Position numbers and translations under genes: made by a program | Notes under the pieces: model-generated | Databases searched by the model: none | Told to the model about the DNA's origin: nothing | The model's input: the letters and a program-made list of their open reading frames with translations, nothing else | Assembly (NCBI RefSeq): GCF_009389715.1 | Contig: NC_052399.1 | Span: 30,389,146-30,453,145, forward strand | Length of the DNA: 64,000 nucleotides | Direction of reading: 5' to 3' | DNA from: Phoenix dactylifera | Taxonomy: Eukaryota > Streptophyta > Magnoliopsida > Arecales > Arecaceae | Part shown: piece by piece, positions 13,485-26,400 of the stretch | Layout: the number at the start of each line of letters is the position of its first letter | Position numbering within the stretch: the first letter of the stretch is position 1

Positions 13485-13990
13485 GAATTGGGGTGGAAAT
13501 TTATAATTTGAGCCGTCACCCCAACCTGCAACAAACCTGCTTCAAACAGATTCAGGTTTGCGGTAAATGTGTTCAGGTCATAAATAAGTCAACCAACCAA
13601 CTTGAGACCTATTTATTAAATGAGTCATTTTTAAATTTGGACTTTTGATGTTTGAAACCATTTTGACTTATTTAATAAGTAGGCTGGATTATAACCTTAA
13701 TTGTTTAGCCTATTTTGAAATGTATGTAATCTATTTTTTTCTCGTTTAATCTAATCTGCTTAATCTATTTAACTCATTTAAATCTACTGAGCCTGTCTAA
13801 TCTAACTTGACCCATTTAATAAATAATTTATATGGATTGGATCGGATTATCTATTTATAAATAGGTCAAGCTTAAGTTTAGATTTTTGACATATTTAATG
13901 AATAAGTTAGATTTATGTTGACAAAGTTTTGACCGACTAACATCCAATTTGACGCATATGCAGCCCAACCCTACCCATTCGCCGCCTGTA
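13485..13990. repeat. Degenerate dispersed repeat rich in 'acccaacc' / 'ctatttaat' words
   Basis: It begins ttggggtggaaatttataat and ends near cagcccaaccctacccattc. It resembles degenerate MITE-like elements common in plant intergenic DNA and shares vocabulary (aacccaacc, acccgacc, taataaatga) with the stretch at about 23090-23800 in intron 2 of GH3 copy 2. The boundaries are approximate. Confidence 0.35.
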
Positions 13991-15560
13991 ACTCGGAACT
14001 TACGTGCTCTGTCATTTCATGTAATCCAATAATTTAGTTAAGAATGTACATTGTGCTGATCTTCAATTAGACCTGCACTCCCATCAATCTTGAAGGAGAA
14101 ACACACCTAAGATGCTACCTCACACGTCCTCTGGCTGTTGTTGCCTTGACCACTAGACCCTTACACGTAGAATAGCAGCACATTGGCCCAGCCAATGCCA
14201 AACATTGTCTTGTGAATCTGAAATCATTCCACTTAATCCAATAATTTAATTTAAAAATATTTTAAAATGAGGCTTCATTCTAACAAAATTTGGTAGGACC
14301 CTGTATCCCAATCTAGAGCATAAAAAATAAATTAAGTAAATAAATAAATTTGTTATCCGCGGTAGTCGGAACAACATGAAGCCTATCGTTGACATGGACA
14401 GCATGTTATTATATAATCCATGGATAGATTTCCTGCCGTTTTGAAGCCTTGGTTTGAAGAACGTGGAATGCTTAATTTTATATCACCCAGATCCGCCAAG
14501 TCTCGCCCGCACGTAGCATCACATTGATTGGAGCTGCGCGCCGGCGGAAGAGCCGGGTCTCATCAAAAGTGTGCGCCCGTCTTGTCCCATCTTTTTCGCT
14601 TGCCGGCATGTTCTTTTTTACAGTCATCAAGAAAAAGAATCTTAGGGACCACTCCAATAGGTGACAATTCAAATCCTCACACGACTGTTGCGGAGTAATT
14701 CGTTAAATGATGAATTTAAGCCCTTGTTTAGTTGGGAGGAATACCTCGTAGCATCACATTGATTGGAGATGCGTGCCAGCGGAAGAGTTGGATCTTAATC
14801 AAAAACGTTGTGCTCCCCTTTCATCATCAAGAAAAAGAACTCCCAGGGACCACTCCCAGTAGGAGCCAATTCAAATCCTCAGTGTAATCCATCCAGTAAT
14901 GAGTTAAAAGAGCATCATGGGTTGAGACAAGTTGGATTTTGAAATGAAAATAAGAATAAATGATTTTTATTCGAACTATTTAGTTAGAAGAAGTCTTATT
15001 TTCATTTCAAAAGGAGAATAAGAAATTTCAGTCCATCCAAAATCTAATTTAACCCGACCGTAGCATTTAAATTTCATTCTAATTTTAAATTCAGTTATGA
15101 ACCAAATATATCGGAGAATATAATCATCCTGATTCCTACTTCGATTCATCCCAATCTCAATGCTGATCACAAACCAAACAAACTCAAAATAACTACAAGT
15201 TCTATCTCCAAAAATTATACAATTAGGTGGATGTGTGTAATATAATAGGGTCTTCTATGTTTTATTGCATACCACTTTGTGGAATTTTCTTTAAGATATG
15301 AAACTTGTAGTTGGTACTTTGAAATTTATCAATGTTTCCTTGAGCTCTTGGATGTTTTCATTGTAAATATTTCTCACAAGCATAATTATAGTGGAGTGAA
15401 GCGACCAAGAGGTAAGGCAACAACAGCTTGCAAAAATATATAGAAGGAATGCTTTTAACCCACCATGATCATTTTCTGTCTGCCTCTCAGTACCTACGGC
15501 AAGTGGGAGTGCTCCCTAGTCGTCGCCTTCTCCAGAAGTCCAACCTTTAACCCATACCAC
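13991..15560. other. Intergenic region between GH3 copies 1 and 2
   Basis: No gene is seen. A direct duplication with a period of 235 bp starts at 14513 and 14748 (gtagcatcacattgattgga), diverged but recognisable to about 14900 through aagaaaaagaa and caattcaaatcctca. A stretch from gcccttgtttagttgggagg (14719) to aaaccaaacaaactc (about 15184) has short inverted ends of the ttgtttggtt/aaccaaacaa type, as in Tourist/Harbinger-like MITEs; this is weak. Confidence 0.45.
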
Positions 15561-15562
15561 TT

Positions 15563-15570
15563 TATAAATA
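15563..15570 (+). promoter_or_regulatory. Probable TATA box of GH3 gene copy 2
   Basis: The motif tataaata in cactttataaatactcctc is followed by a leader of CT blocks. The leader segment ctcattgatgattg|gtatgc at about 15640 offers a 5' UTR intron donor, and cttctgtcag ending at 17420 offers an acceptor 34 bp before the ATG. Confidence 0.6.
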
Positions 15571-15717
15571 CTCCTCTTCCTCGCAACACCTTTCCTCTCA
15601 CCTTCTCTCTCCATCCATTTGGGCTCTCATTGATGATTGGTATGCTCTCTCCTATTTCTTGCTGCTGTTTTTGCTGTTTCTTCTCTTGCCATTTCTTGAA
15701 ATTTGTATGGTTTAGAT

Positions 15718-15754
<37 letters not shown>

Positions 15755-17454
15755 TTTTATTGGTAAGAGTTTTAGATTCTCTTTTGGTTTCGTTTGTAGC
15801 CTTGAATCTCAACCTTTTTTGGTTTTAGATTCTCTCTCAACATCTTTTTGCAATCTCAACATTTTATTGGTTGTGGTTGATGTGAGTACCCATGCTATCA
15901 TTCAATGGGATCAGCCTCTTCCAAATTAGTCCTCTAAAAAAAAATCTTTCTTTCTTGTAAAGCAAGACTGAAATGTCCTTTTTGTTCACTGAAAAAGAAA
16001 AAAAGAAATTCTCTTCTTACTCGTCTACAAAACTATGATTAGATCTCTACTCCTGCTTTGTAATGATGGAATCGGATCACACTTCCGTGGATTGGATAAC
16101 CGATCTCTGGGTTGGAAACTGTTGGTTTTGTTTTGGCTCATTTTTTTTTTCCTCTTGTCGATTTTTTTCAGTCTTTGGCTTGAAATGCTTTCTAGCTCAT
16201 AAGCTAAGGATTCCAAATGGTTCAAGTATAATAATATTGACGGAAATGACACCATGACGGCATAGTTTTAGAAGTTTCGAGATGTCGTGATGTAATAGAT
16301 AATGGTGTTTATACTTTTATTCCATAATCCCCTTATGATAACCATTCCACACAGATCAAAGCGTCGCTCTTTCAGGTTAAGCGTCGCTTATTTTTTATCC
16401 TTTCGATTACCTTTGTCTTTTTCCCCCCAAATCTAACTAGCCACTATTAAGCACTTCATTCTTTAAGCTTTTTCGGGTGATGATGGCAATGTCTGCATAG
16501 TGCCAAGGGAATATTTTAGTTTACCTTATTTTTGCCTCGATGAAATTGTGTTACTGAATGTATGCTAGCGGGCTTCCAGTATCCATATTGGTATTGGCTT
16601 TGTCTACATTTTAGGAAAACCCATGCCACTTGGCATACCACTGGAAATGAAGAAAGATGCAATTTATCTCGGGTTGAATGCTTTGTTGCTTGTTGATGTA
16701 GAAGAAATCAGTCTGCTTTATCACTTGTTGATAAAGAAGAAATCAGACATTTTCTAGATAGCCATATGTTGGTTGATGATGTCTGTAGAAATGGTTTCTT
16801 ATTGGAATTGTATGCTATTGAAATGTGCAGAAACAAAGTTATCCTGTACTCATTCCTTGTTGCCAGCATGAAGTAATACCTTACTTTTACAGTAGACATT
16901 CGATATCAACTCCTGAGATCAATTGTTTGGACTTATTTATAGTGATGGCATTCCTACATCTTTAGCGCAGCAATGTTTTTTTATCTAGGAGTGCTTAGAT
17001 CTGCTATGGCCAGGTATAGGTTTTTATTATTTCTACATCCTCGTCTCATGTTTTTGCTTATTTTCTCTGGACATTATTTGTTTGGAAGATGTTTCTTGTT
17101 AGTTCAACTATAGTTAGAATTTTGTCGACCAATGTTTGTTGGACAAGGATTGATCTTAGAGATGATTCTGTACCTCTGAATCAATAGTTATTTCAAATCA
17201 TTAAAGAAAAAGAAAGTATTTGAATATAATAGCAATATCTTCTCTTGTACCTTCAGAGCATAAACTGTCGAGATAATTATAATTGTAGAAATGCTCACCT
17301 TAGTATGTTTACAATTTTATTTATGGTTTTATTCCTTTCGATGTTAATACATTTTATTACTAATTCTATTTTTCATAATGTTTCATCACTTGCATCTTAC
17401 TTTAGCTCATCTTCTGTCAGGATTGGAAACAAGTGGTTATAGTGTACTGTAAAG
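15571..17454 (+). other. 5' leader and probable 5' UTR intron of GH3 copy 2
   Basis: This is T-rich intron-like sequence. It contains a (CT)12 plus (TG)6 compound microsatellite at about 15719-15752 that directly follows the proposed leader. No coding potential was recognised. Confidence 0.5.
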
Positions 17455-20400
17455 ATGGAGCACTCCCTAAGGCTCATATTTATTCCTCTATTCTTATGCT
17501 CCTGGATGGCAATGGGAGGAGCAGAGTATTTGAAGTATAAGGACCCCAAGCAACCACTGAATGTTCGAATAGACGACCTATTAAGCCGGATGACTCTGGC
17601 TGAGAAGGTTGGTCAGATGTCGCAAATTGCAATGGAAAATGCAACATCTGAAGTCATTAATAAATATTTCATAGGTATGGGCTCTTGATTTAATTCAGAA
17701 AACAGATAGATCATCAGAAGATGATTTGTTCTTTTTAAACTGAATATATGGTGTAGGTAGTGTATTGAGTGGGGGAGGTAGCGTGCCTGCTCCTAAAGCT
17801 TCTGCGGAGGCTTGGGTGAATATGGTAAATGAGATGCAGAAGGGTGCTCTTTCTACCCGTCTGGGAATTCCAATGATCTATGGCATTGATGCTGTTCATG
17901 GTCACAATAACGCCTATAAAGCTACGATTTTCCCGCATAATATTGGTCTTGGAGCTACCAGGCAAGTATATTTCAATTGATAGCAGCATATAAATCTGGT
18001 GGTTATCTTTTTGTTTCCTTTTCTACTTTGTGATTCATTGCTTAATGCTGCTTGGTGAATTTACAAATATTTGTCCGTACAAGAAACTAATAAATGGCAC
18101 AAATTTTCAAACTTGATTTGTTGATGACATTATCTCTTACATATAATAACTGCATTGGAGATGAGTTGCTTTATACGATTACAGCTCCTTTTTTTCTGTG
18201 CTGTAGCTTGATTGTTTTATTTCCATGATACTCCATAGTCCATATATTTGCTTGCTTTTCCTTTTGGCCTCAAATGCTTCTCAACTTTTAAGGCTTTTAG
18301 TTTTGCTCAGCAAGAAAATATTTAGGCTTCTAGCTTTATAAACTTTTAAAATCCATATATATAAGTTTACCTGTCCTCTTAGAGTGCTTTCAATTGAGTT
18401 CTATGGTATATTGTAACAAACATTTGTATTTTTTATTGCACTTCGGAGTAAAAAGATTGGCTTAAAAAATAATGAGGTAGACTAATACAGAGTGGAAAAG
18501 TAATGACAAGGAGATGAGAGAAGCAATTAAATAGCTTTTTTTTGGCAATAAATTAGTGGGCTTGTTTAAAGTGAAAAGGAAGATGTAAGAAGTTGCAGAA
18601 AAAAAAGGAATTAAAAGAGAGAATGGAGAATAGAATTAGTACAATGACCATATCTTTTTTTTCCTAAAGTGAAAAATAAGTATGAAATATTTACGAGAAG
18701 ATAAAGGGGAGATGCACATCAGAGAATAAAACTGAAGTAGGACCATTTATTGATCGAACATCAGAGAATAAGATGGATAGAGCAGATTGTTAAAATTGGT
18801 CAAATAAAGGATTGAGGCGATAGTAGATTCTTATAAAGAGACGTGTTTCAACTTCCATGCAACATTTAATTGCTATATGAATGGCTAAGGTTCAGGTTTC
18901 AATTACAGTATTGTTCCATTACAAGAGACCACCTAAGAGATTGTTCTTGTACTAACTCTGATTTTTAGGGTTTGTGGGTTGGCTCGAAGTGGCTAGGCGC
19001 AGCCCGACAGTGCCCAGCCCAGCCCTTGGGCTTGTGGGCCGGCCCGAAGAGGCCAGGCCCAAGGCCATCGTGCCCTATGACACGATGTAGTGGAGTCCTC
19101 CGATTCCGACGAAAATCAAAAATATCCTGATAATCCAAGTTCTAGTAGAACTCTAGGATTTTGTCTATTTAACTCTTCCTCTGTTGAAAGCCATCATCGC
19201 TTTCTCCAAGAATCGCTGCCGATCTTGATGATTCTTCTCTAAATCTCCTCTTCGGTTTGTCGTCGGAAAGAGGTGCTGGAATCTTGCCGGATCGAGGTGA
19301 GTGTCGCTTGCCTTTGTCTTCTTTTCTTAAGTTTATAGCCTCCCTTGCTTGTGTTTGAGCCGGCTAATTGTCGGAATTTAATCCGAAACAGGGGTGCCCT
19401 GTTTCGACATTTCTTCCTCCCGTGCTCACCGCCACCGACCACCGAAAAAAGGTCAAGCCTTGCCGCCCCTAAGGACCCTTGAGATCATGTGGTGGTGGGT
19501 TAGGGAAATAGCCATGAACAGGCCGAGTTGATCGGTTCTTTGATGATCCTCTTTTCTTTTTCTTCCTTGTGCCGACCGACCACCATCGCTAGCGATGCCT
19601 TGGTTGAGAGACCGCCCTGGGCCGCGGCCACAGGAGTCGGCGCCTTGGCTGCCTAGTGGCCACCACCCCCTTGATCCGAGAAGAAAAGAGGAGAGACAGG
19701 CTCTCCCCTATTTTGAAAAAAAAAAGAGTATTCTCTCTCTACCTTCTCTCTCCTCTCTCTACTTTCTCTAGAAGATCTATGGAACCCAGTATTAGGTTCT
19801 GTCGACCTGATCTACGAATTCGAGTTTTATTGGATCGATGATCTAGCCTTGTCAAGTATCCATAGAACCCACTGAGGATGAACTACATTAAATGGCCTTG
19901 GCCCTGATCAAGTTCATACCCTATGATTTATTAATCGAATCACTCAGGCCTGACCCACCCAGAATCGTCGAACACTATCATCCGGCTAATCATCCCTGTT
20001 TCTTATTATTCGATTAAAATCATCAAATAGAAATTAATTTTGCTTTTAATATTTTTAATAGGATTAACTGAATTGCCTAGTGAAATTTGACGGTTTAAGA
20101 CGAAAGAGGTAAGTAGATCTTCTATTCATTATTTTTTTTAAATGATCATTTTCTGTGCATAAAATTTGCTCGTGGAAATATCATGCTTTTCTTGGAATCA
20201 TGGATCAACATATGTATTATGAAAATCATGCTTTATTATGAAAAATAGCTTTATGAATATTTTTATAAAAATAGCTTTGTTTTGTGAGATATGAATATGA
20301 TCATGCCATTTAATGTTTTTCATCTATTTATGTGTATGTTTTAAGAAAAAGATATAAGTTTTCTAAAGGCTCGCAAATTGCTATAATTGTTTGTAGAAAT

Positions 20401-23400
20401 AGGGGCCAATCGACATCCTGGAGCTAGCATCCAACGAAAACGGCCCTCTGCCAATGGGTTATAGTTGGTAACGAATACGAATTATGATATCTTGTCGATT
20501 ACGATGATGGCTCTGTCATGGGTTATAGTGACCATGGCACGAATATTTGTGAGCAATGTTTTGATCCATAATAGGATTAACGACGTGAAGAATGATTTAC
20601 GAATTTATTTGTAATATAAATTTGAAACTATGTTTATGAAAAATGGATGATTTGTTCATGCATGATTTGCTTTATTCATGATAGACTGTACTATGACATG
20701 CTTATTTTGGAATATCTATTATTTTTTTTAATTGATGCATTGACATTGAAAAACTTATGCTTGATCCGATAAAGTAATGTAAGATTTACTTACTGAGTTG
20801 TGTCGCTCATATATTTCTATTTTTATTTTTCTCTCTCTAGGCAAATAGGGTCAATAGGAATGACAAATGGTCCAGGCGTAGAGTTCGTGCTAGCAAGCCT
20901 GGCGATCTATACAACGGAATTTTAGTTCTTCAGTTAATTATGAATTTGTAGTTAAGTAATTTTCTAAATTTTGAGGAGTATGGGTTTGATATTTATGTTT
21001 GGATTTAGATGCTCTGAATCAATATTGGTTGTATTTAGTGGATAATGAAATTGGATTCTTATTTATTCTATTTTTTTGAGATGAATTTGGAAGTTAAGAT
21101 AGATTTGAAATCTAAGATTTAAGGTTTGGCTTCGTGTTATCGTGGGTTATACCCTATGGTAGCACGGTCGTGTCATGCTCCGGATCTAAGGCATGACAAA
21201 TATGGTATCAAAGCTTAGGTTTAGGATCATTGGGGATTGTGATAGAAATGTATCAAATCTTGAGGTTATGATCACTTGGGACATAACAAAAGTAGTAGAA
21301 ATAAATTCAGTGCTTATGTGTAAGTTTACTAGGCATTGTAATAAAATGTATCTATTAGGTTTGGTATTCGATGAGTACAGAAGAATTGGATGATTTATCT
21401 CTGATCATGATAAGAAAGGTTTGACCTAAGGTTAGTGTAGGAAGGTTAACCATGATATACCATATTAGTAGGTTATACGGTATTGTGTTTATTTGTTCAG
21501 ATGTTGTTTAAATGATTTGGAAGTTCCAACTTGATATGGGTGTAGATGTGATAGCCTTTTAGTCTTGCTGCTAATTATTAGAGTGAAATTTGTACATGGC
21601 TTTTCGAGTGGAATTTGTACATGGATCTTTCAGAGTATTGGAGTGAGCTGAGAAAGATTTTTCATAATATTGTAGAAAAATAACAACATTATTTCCTAGT
21701 TCACAGTTTTGTTATTAAAAAAAATACTTTTCAGGTCGTATGAACCTTTTTTGTGGAAAAAAAAGAATTGGTTTAAGATTTAATTTTAGAACGAAATGTT
21801 ATTTTATGATGGGAACAATGGAAATGCCAAATTATTGCCCTTATTTGTGTTATAACAGGCTGTTATAACATTATAACAGCTGTCAAACCATGGCTAAGAC
21901 GAATATAATTTTGGGATAGTAGCATGGATGCTGATGTGCGAAATAGTGAAGCCCCAAATCCGTTATGGCTACAAACCAACAATTACATGCATGCATGCAC
22001 AAACCAACTATATGGATTCCTTCAGAACACCTGCCATTGAAACATCATATTGTTGCTTTTTCAGCGTCTATACAGTGAAATGCAAACATACCTCTAGTTA
22101 GAGTTTATCATGTAAAACAACAATCAGGGAGACTTATCTTTTTGGTGAATGGTCAACAAGCATGAGGTTGTGTGTCTTAATAAGAAAGGATATTATTATA
22201 GGAATACTACCTTATGAAGAAAACGATAAGGCTCTTTATCATCCTCTTCTGGATAAGGCAACATGAAAATGTTTTAAACAAGACGAATGGCCAAAGAATT
22301 CATATATTGTTGGAGAGTGCTCCTTTAATTTTTAATAGATCAATCTATGGATGTGGTAATCATAAAATGTCAATTTTGCTTATGATTGCTGGCTGACAAT
22401 AAGCTAATGCTGTCAAGGAATCTCCGCAAACCTTTGAGACATAATGTGTGTCAATGTATAAGAAGTGCAACGAAACATCAAAATATGCTACCTCAAATTT
22501 CATGTCTTGTTTAGAAACAACAGAGTACGGACTAGAGAACTGTAGCTCAAAATTTTCTGCTCTTCAAAATCAAGCATATTAATGATAGTCTTTGTAAGTG
22601 CTATTTGATCTAAAGGAAATTAACTACAGAACGTAATATATGTGATGACACCCCTAGTTAAGAATGATTAGAGAAATTAGCCGTATCCGTATCAACAATA
22701 ATCGAAACAACAAGCTGAACATAGGGGACTCTATGTGCTTTATTCTAAGTGGTTGTACGATATTCCAATCTTTGATATTGGTGTGTACTGCTAAATCATG
22801 TTTTGGTACATTTAGGACAAAAAAGTATGATATTGTTTGTGAATTTTCTTACTTGTTTAAGACAAAAGCAAAGATCCTAATGATATAATGATGCAACGCT
22901 TGTTGGAATAGATAGAAGCAAGGTTTGGAAGCAGATTGGTAGGATTACTCGTGACGTTAAGTGAATTGGGCTTCCTTATTTTGCTTTAATTAGTTTGCAA
23001 ATAGGTCAAATATCAAGTGGTGATTTCTTTGTTACCTGCCTGACAGGCAACTGGAGCCATTTAATAATCACTGATATATATAAACTATAACTAAATTGGT
23101 TGAAAAACCCGAGCTGAACCCAACCTATACTTATCTAATTGTTAACCCGACCAGACACATTAAGCTGTTCCATAAATGGATCAAGCCTAATCATGTTGAA
23201 AATAGCATATTTTCCATTAAAATATTTTAATTAAAAAGTAACATTTAATAATCTTCATTAAATTTACTGCCTCTCTAATAACTGATAAACATCAAATATT
23301 TTTTTTCTGGGAATAGCTAAAAAATATTATGATCATAAATATTAAATTTTAGATTGAAGATAAAAGTTCTATACATGTTTCTTACAAATAAATATATGTA

Positions 23401-26400
23401 GTTAAAAAGCTCATTACTTGTAATATTTGTCAGATATATGCAATGTTTATTTCTAAAAAAAATTTTCAAGTACATGTTTTTGAATATAAATTATTACTTG
23501 TTTATATTTTAAGATTTTTGGATAACTTGACCTGAACCTCCGATATTGATTAATTGATTTGTATTAGGTTGGCTTCGATGCTGATTGGTTTGGTTTGATT
23601 TCATAATTTTGGTGTTAATTGGGTTTGGTTTGGTTGTACCTTAACCTTTAACTGGAATGCACTCTAGCCTATATGTGCATGACTTTGTTTTATTTATTTA
23701 ATTATTAACCAAACTAACCTTATGCAACTTGTTTAATAAATGAATTGGATCAGGTTTGATTATAAAATAGAATAATTAACTTATTTAAATATTTAAAATT
23801 GAGCATTGTAAAGAAAAAAATCAAGTAATGAGATAATATAAGATTTATATTAGGCAACGAAATATGATCATTGTTAAAAATCAAATCAGTTTGTAATGCA
23901 AATAATTTTGTAACAAAAAATAAGGTTCGATATTACCGATGAAACTAATTCATATCAAAGACTCATAAGTCATTAGTAAATAGCACTATAAGAAAAAACA
24001 ACGAAACCTTTGCATCGCAAAATAGTCTATATTTTGCGACAAAACTAATTTGTCGGAAATGTAAATCGTAAAAAATTAGCAACGAGAAATATTTCATCGT
24101 AAAAGTTATACAATAATGAATAGGCGACAAAATCCTGATCATCATCAAACAGTGAGTATTCTGCAACAAAATTGTATATGTACAATAAAGGTATATTTAG
24201 CAAGGAAATATTGTTGTCACTAAAAATCATATAGAACTATAGATAATTAGCAGTAAAAACTATTTCGATGTAAATTTACACAACAAAGAATGTGTTATGA
24301 AACCCTGTTCATCACTAAATAGTCTACATTTTGCGCCAAAACTATAAATGAATAATTTAGCAATGAGATGTTATCCTTGCCAAAAAATCAAAATCTGTTT
24401 GCAATGAAAATTATTCAGTCACCATATATAAAAAAGATTAGTGATGAAACTAATTTGTCACCAAAAAACTATAGATAATTAGCAATAAAAACTATTTCGA
24501 TGTAAATTTACACAACAAAGAATGTGTTATGAAACCCTGTTCATCACTAAATAGTCTACATTTTGCGCCAAAACTATAAATGAATAATTTAGCAATGAGA
24601 TGTTATCCTTGCCAAAAAATCAAAATCTGTTTGCAATGAAAATTATTCAGTCACCATATATAAAAAAGATTAGTGATGAAACTAATTTGTCACCAAAAAA
24701 CTGTAGATTTTTTTTTTTCATTTTTGCATCCACATATAAACATTTTGCTTTGCAAGTCTTGTAGCCATGCACCATATTTTAAGACTTGTCAAAGTAATGG
24801 GCCAAAATCCAAATAATGTACTTTATCTATAGATGCACCTTTTTTCCCCTTCACAACCAGCTTAATGTGTTGCTAGTGGCCCTGCAGGAACTTCGGAAGA
24901 GGGAACTATGTACACCAGCAGTGGTGCCATACATCTGCAAACAAACTGAAATTCTTCTAAGTACCTTTGTTTAGAAAAAAATATTTTAATAGTATTTTAG
25001 TCATTTTGAAAAGGCAATACCTGCGTCACTGCTTGCTATCATCAAAGAGTGTCAAAAGTTCTCATGGTTGTAAGCCCATATCCAGCATATGTATTGATAG
25101 CATTGAACTTATAGTTGCTACTTGTTCACACTTTGGGTGAAATGACTTGAAACAATCAGTGCATTGTTGGCAGTTCACCATTCTGGCAGCTCAAGTGGTT
25201 CCGGATATTTTCTTTCCTAAAGTACAGCTTAATTTAGTTGTTAGAGTAGTTACAAAGGATAATCAAATTAAGTAAACCTGCTTTTATTCCATAGCGTTTT
25301 CTTTATATGTTCATAATCTTTGTGTTCTTGTTAAAAATGTATTTTTTTTTCTATTAGAGAACCAGCACTTGTGAAGAGAATTGGTGCTGCAACTGCTCTT
25401 GAAGTGAGAGCAACAGGCATTCCTTATGTTTTTGCTCCATGTGTTGCGGTAACAATGACATAAAACCATCCTGTTGCTGTGAATTTTGGTTCTTATAGAA
25501 AAGATAAATAAGCTAGACATATCTCGCTGAGAACATCCAGGACCATTCTGTTCAGTCGTCTTCTTCTGCTCGAGCCTTGTGCAGGTTTGTAGAGATCCAA
25601 GATGGGGTCGCTGCTATGAAAGCTACAGCGAAGATACAAAAATTGTCCAAGCAATGACAGAGCTCATCCCTGGCCTACAAGGAGAAATTCCAGCAAATTC
25701 TCACAAAGGAGTTCCCTTTGTTGCTGGACCGTAAGATATTTCTGCTAATAACATCTTCAATTAAGTTAGTTTCATCCGTTAAATTTTCCTCTATATAAAG
25801 CCAACATCTTTTAATTTCATATTTTGGCTCCCATTCGTAAATGGAGAAGGATTTACAAACTCAACTGTTAAAAGGGAGGGATTATGAGTGTGGTCATTAA
25901 TGCGATAATCTCATCAAGTCATTCTTCTAAAAGGCTCCTTTTTTAAAGAAAAATGTTTAATAAAGGAAGCTTGGAATCACTTTTTTGTGTTTATAAGTCT
26001 GCTGGTGGTTATAACTCTTGATTTAGTTTGAACTTTTTGAATCTATAAAGGTTAATTTATTTTATTATTGTTATTATTTATTTGCTTTATGCCCATCAAA
26101 ACCCTTAGATCCTTTCATCAATGGAATGGGATCCTGTGACAAAGTATACCCGAATTAAATAATATCTACAGTTGTGCTGAGTGATTACAATTCTGCTTTT
26201 ACATCCAGCAAGAGAAATGTTGCTGCATGTGCTAAGCACTATGTTGGCGATGGCGGAACATACAAAGGCATCAATGAGAACAACACCATCATCAGTCTAC
26301 ATGGGCTGCTCAGCATTCATATGCCTCCTTACTATGAAGCTATCACTAAAGGTGTCTCAACTGTGATGGTCTCCTTTTCAAGTTGGAATGGAGTGAAAAT

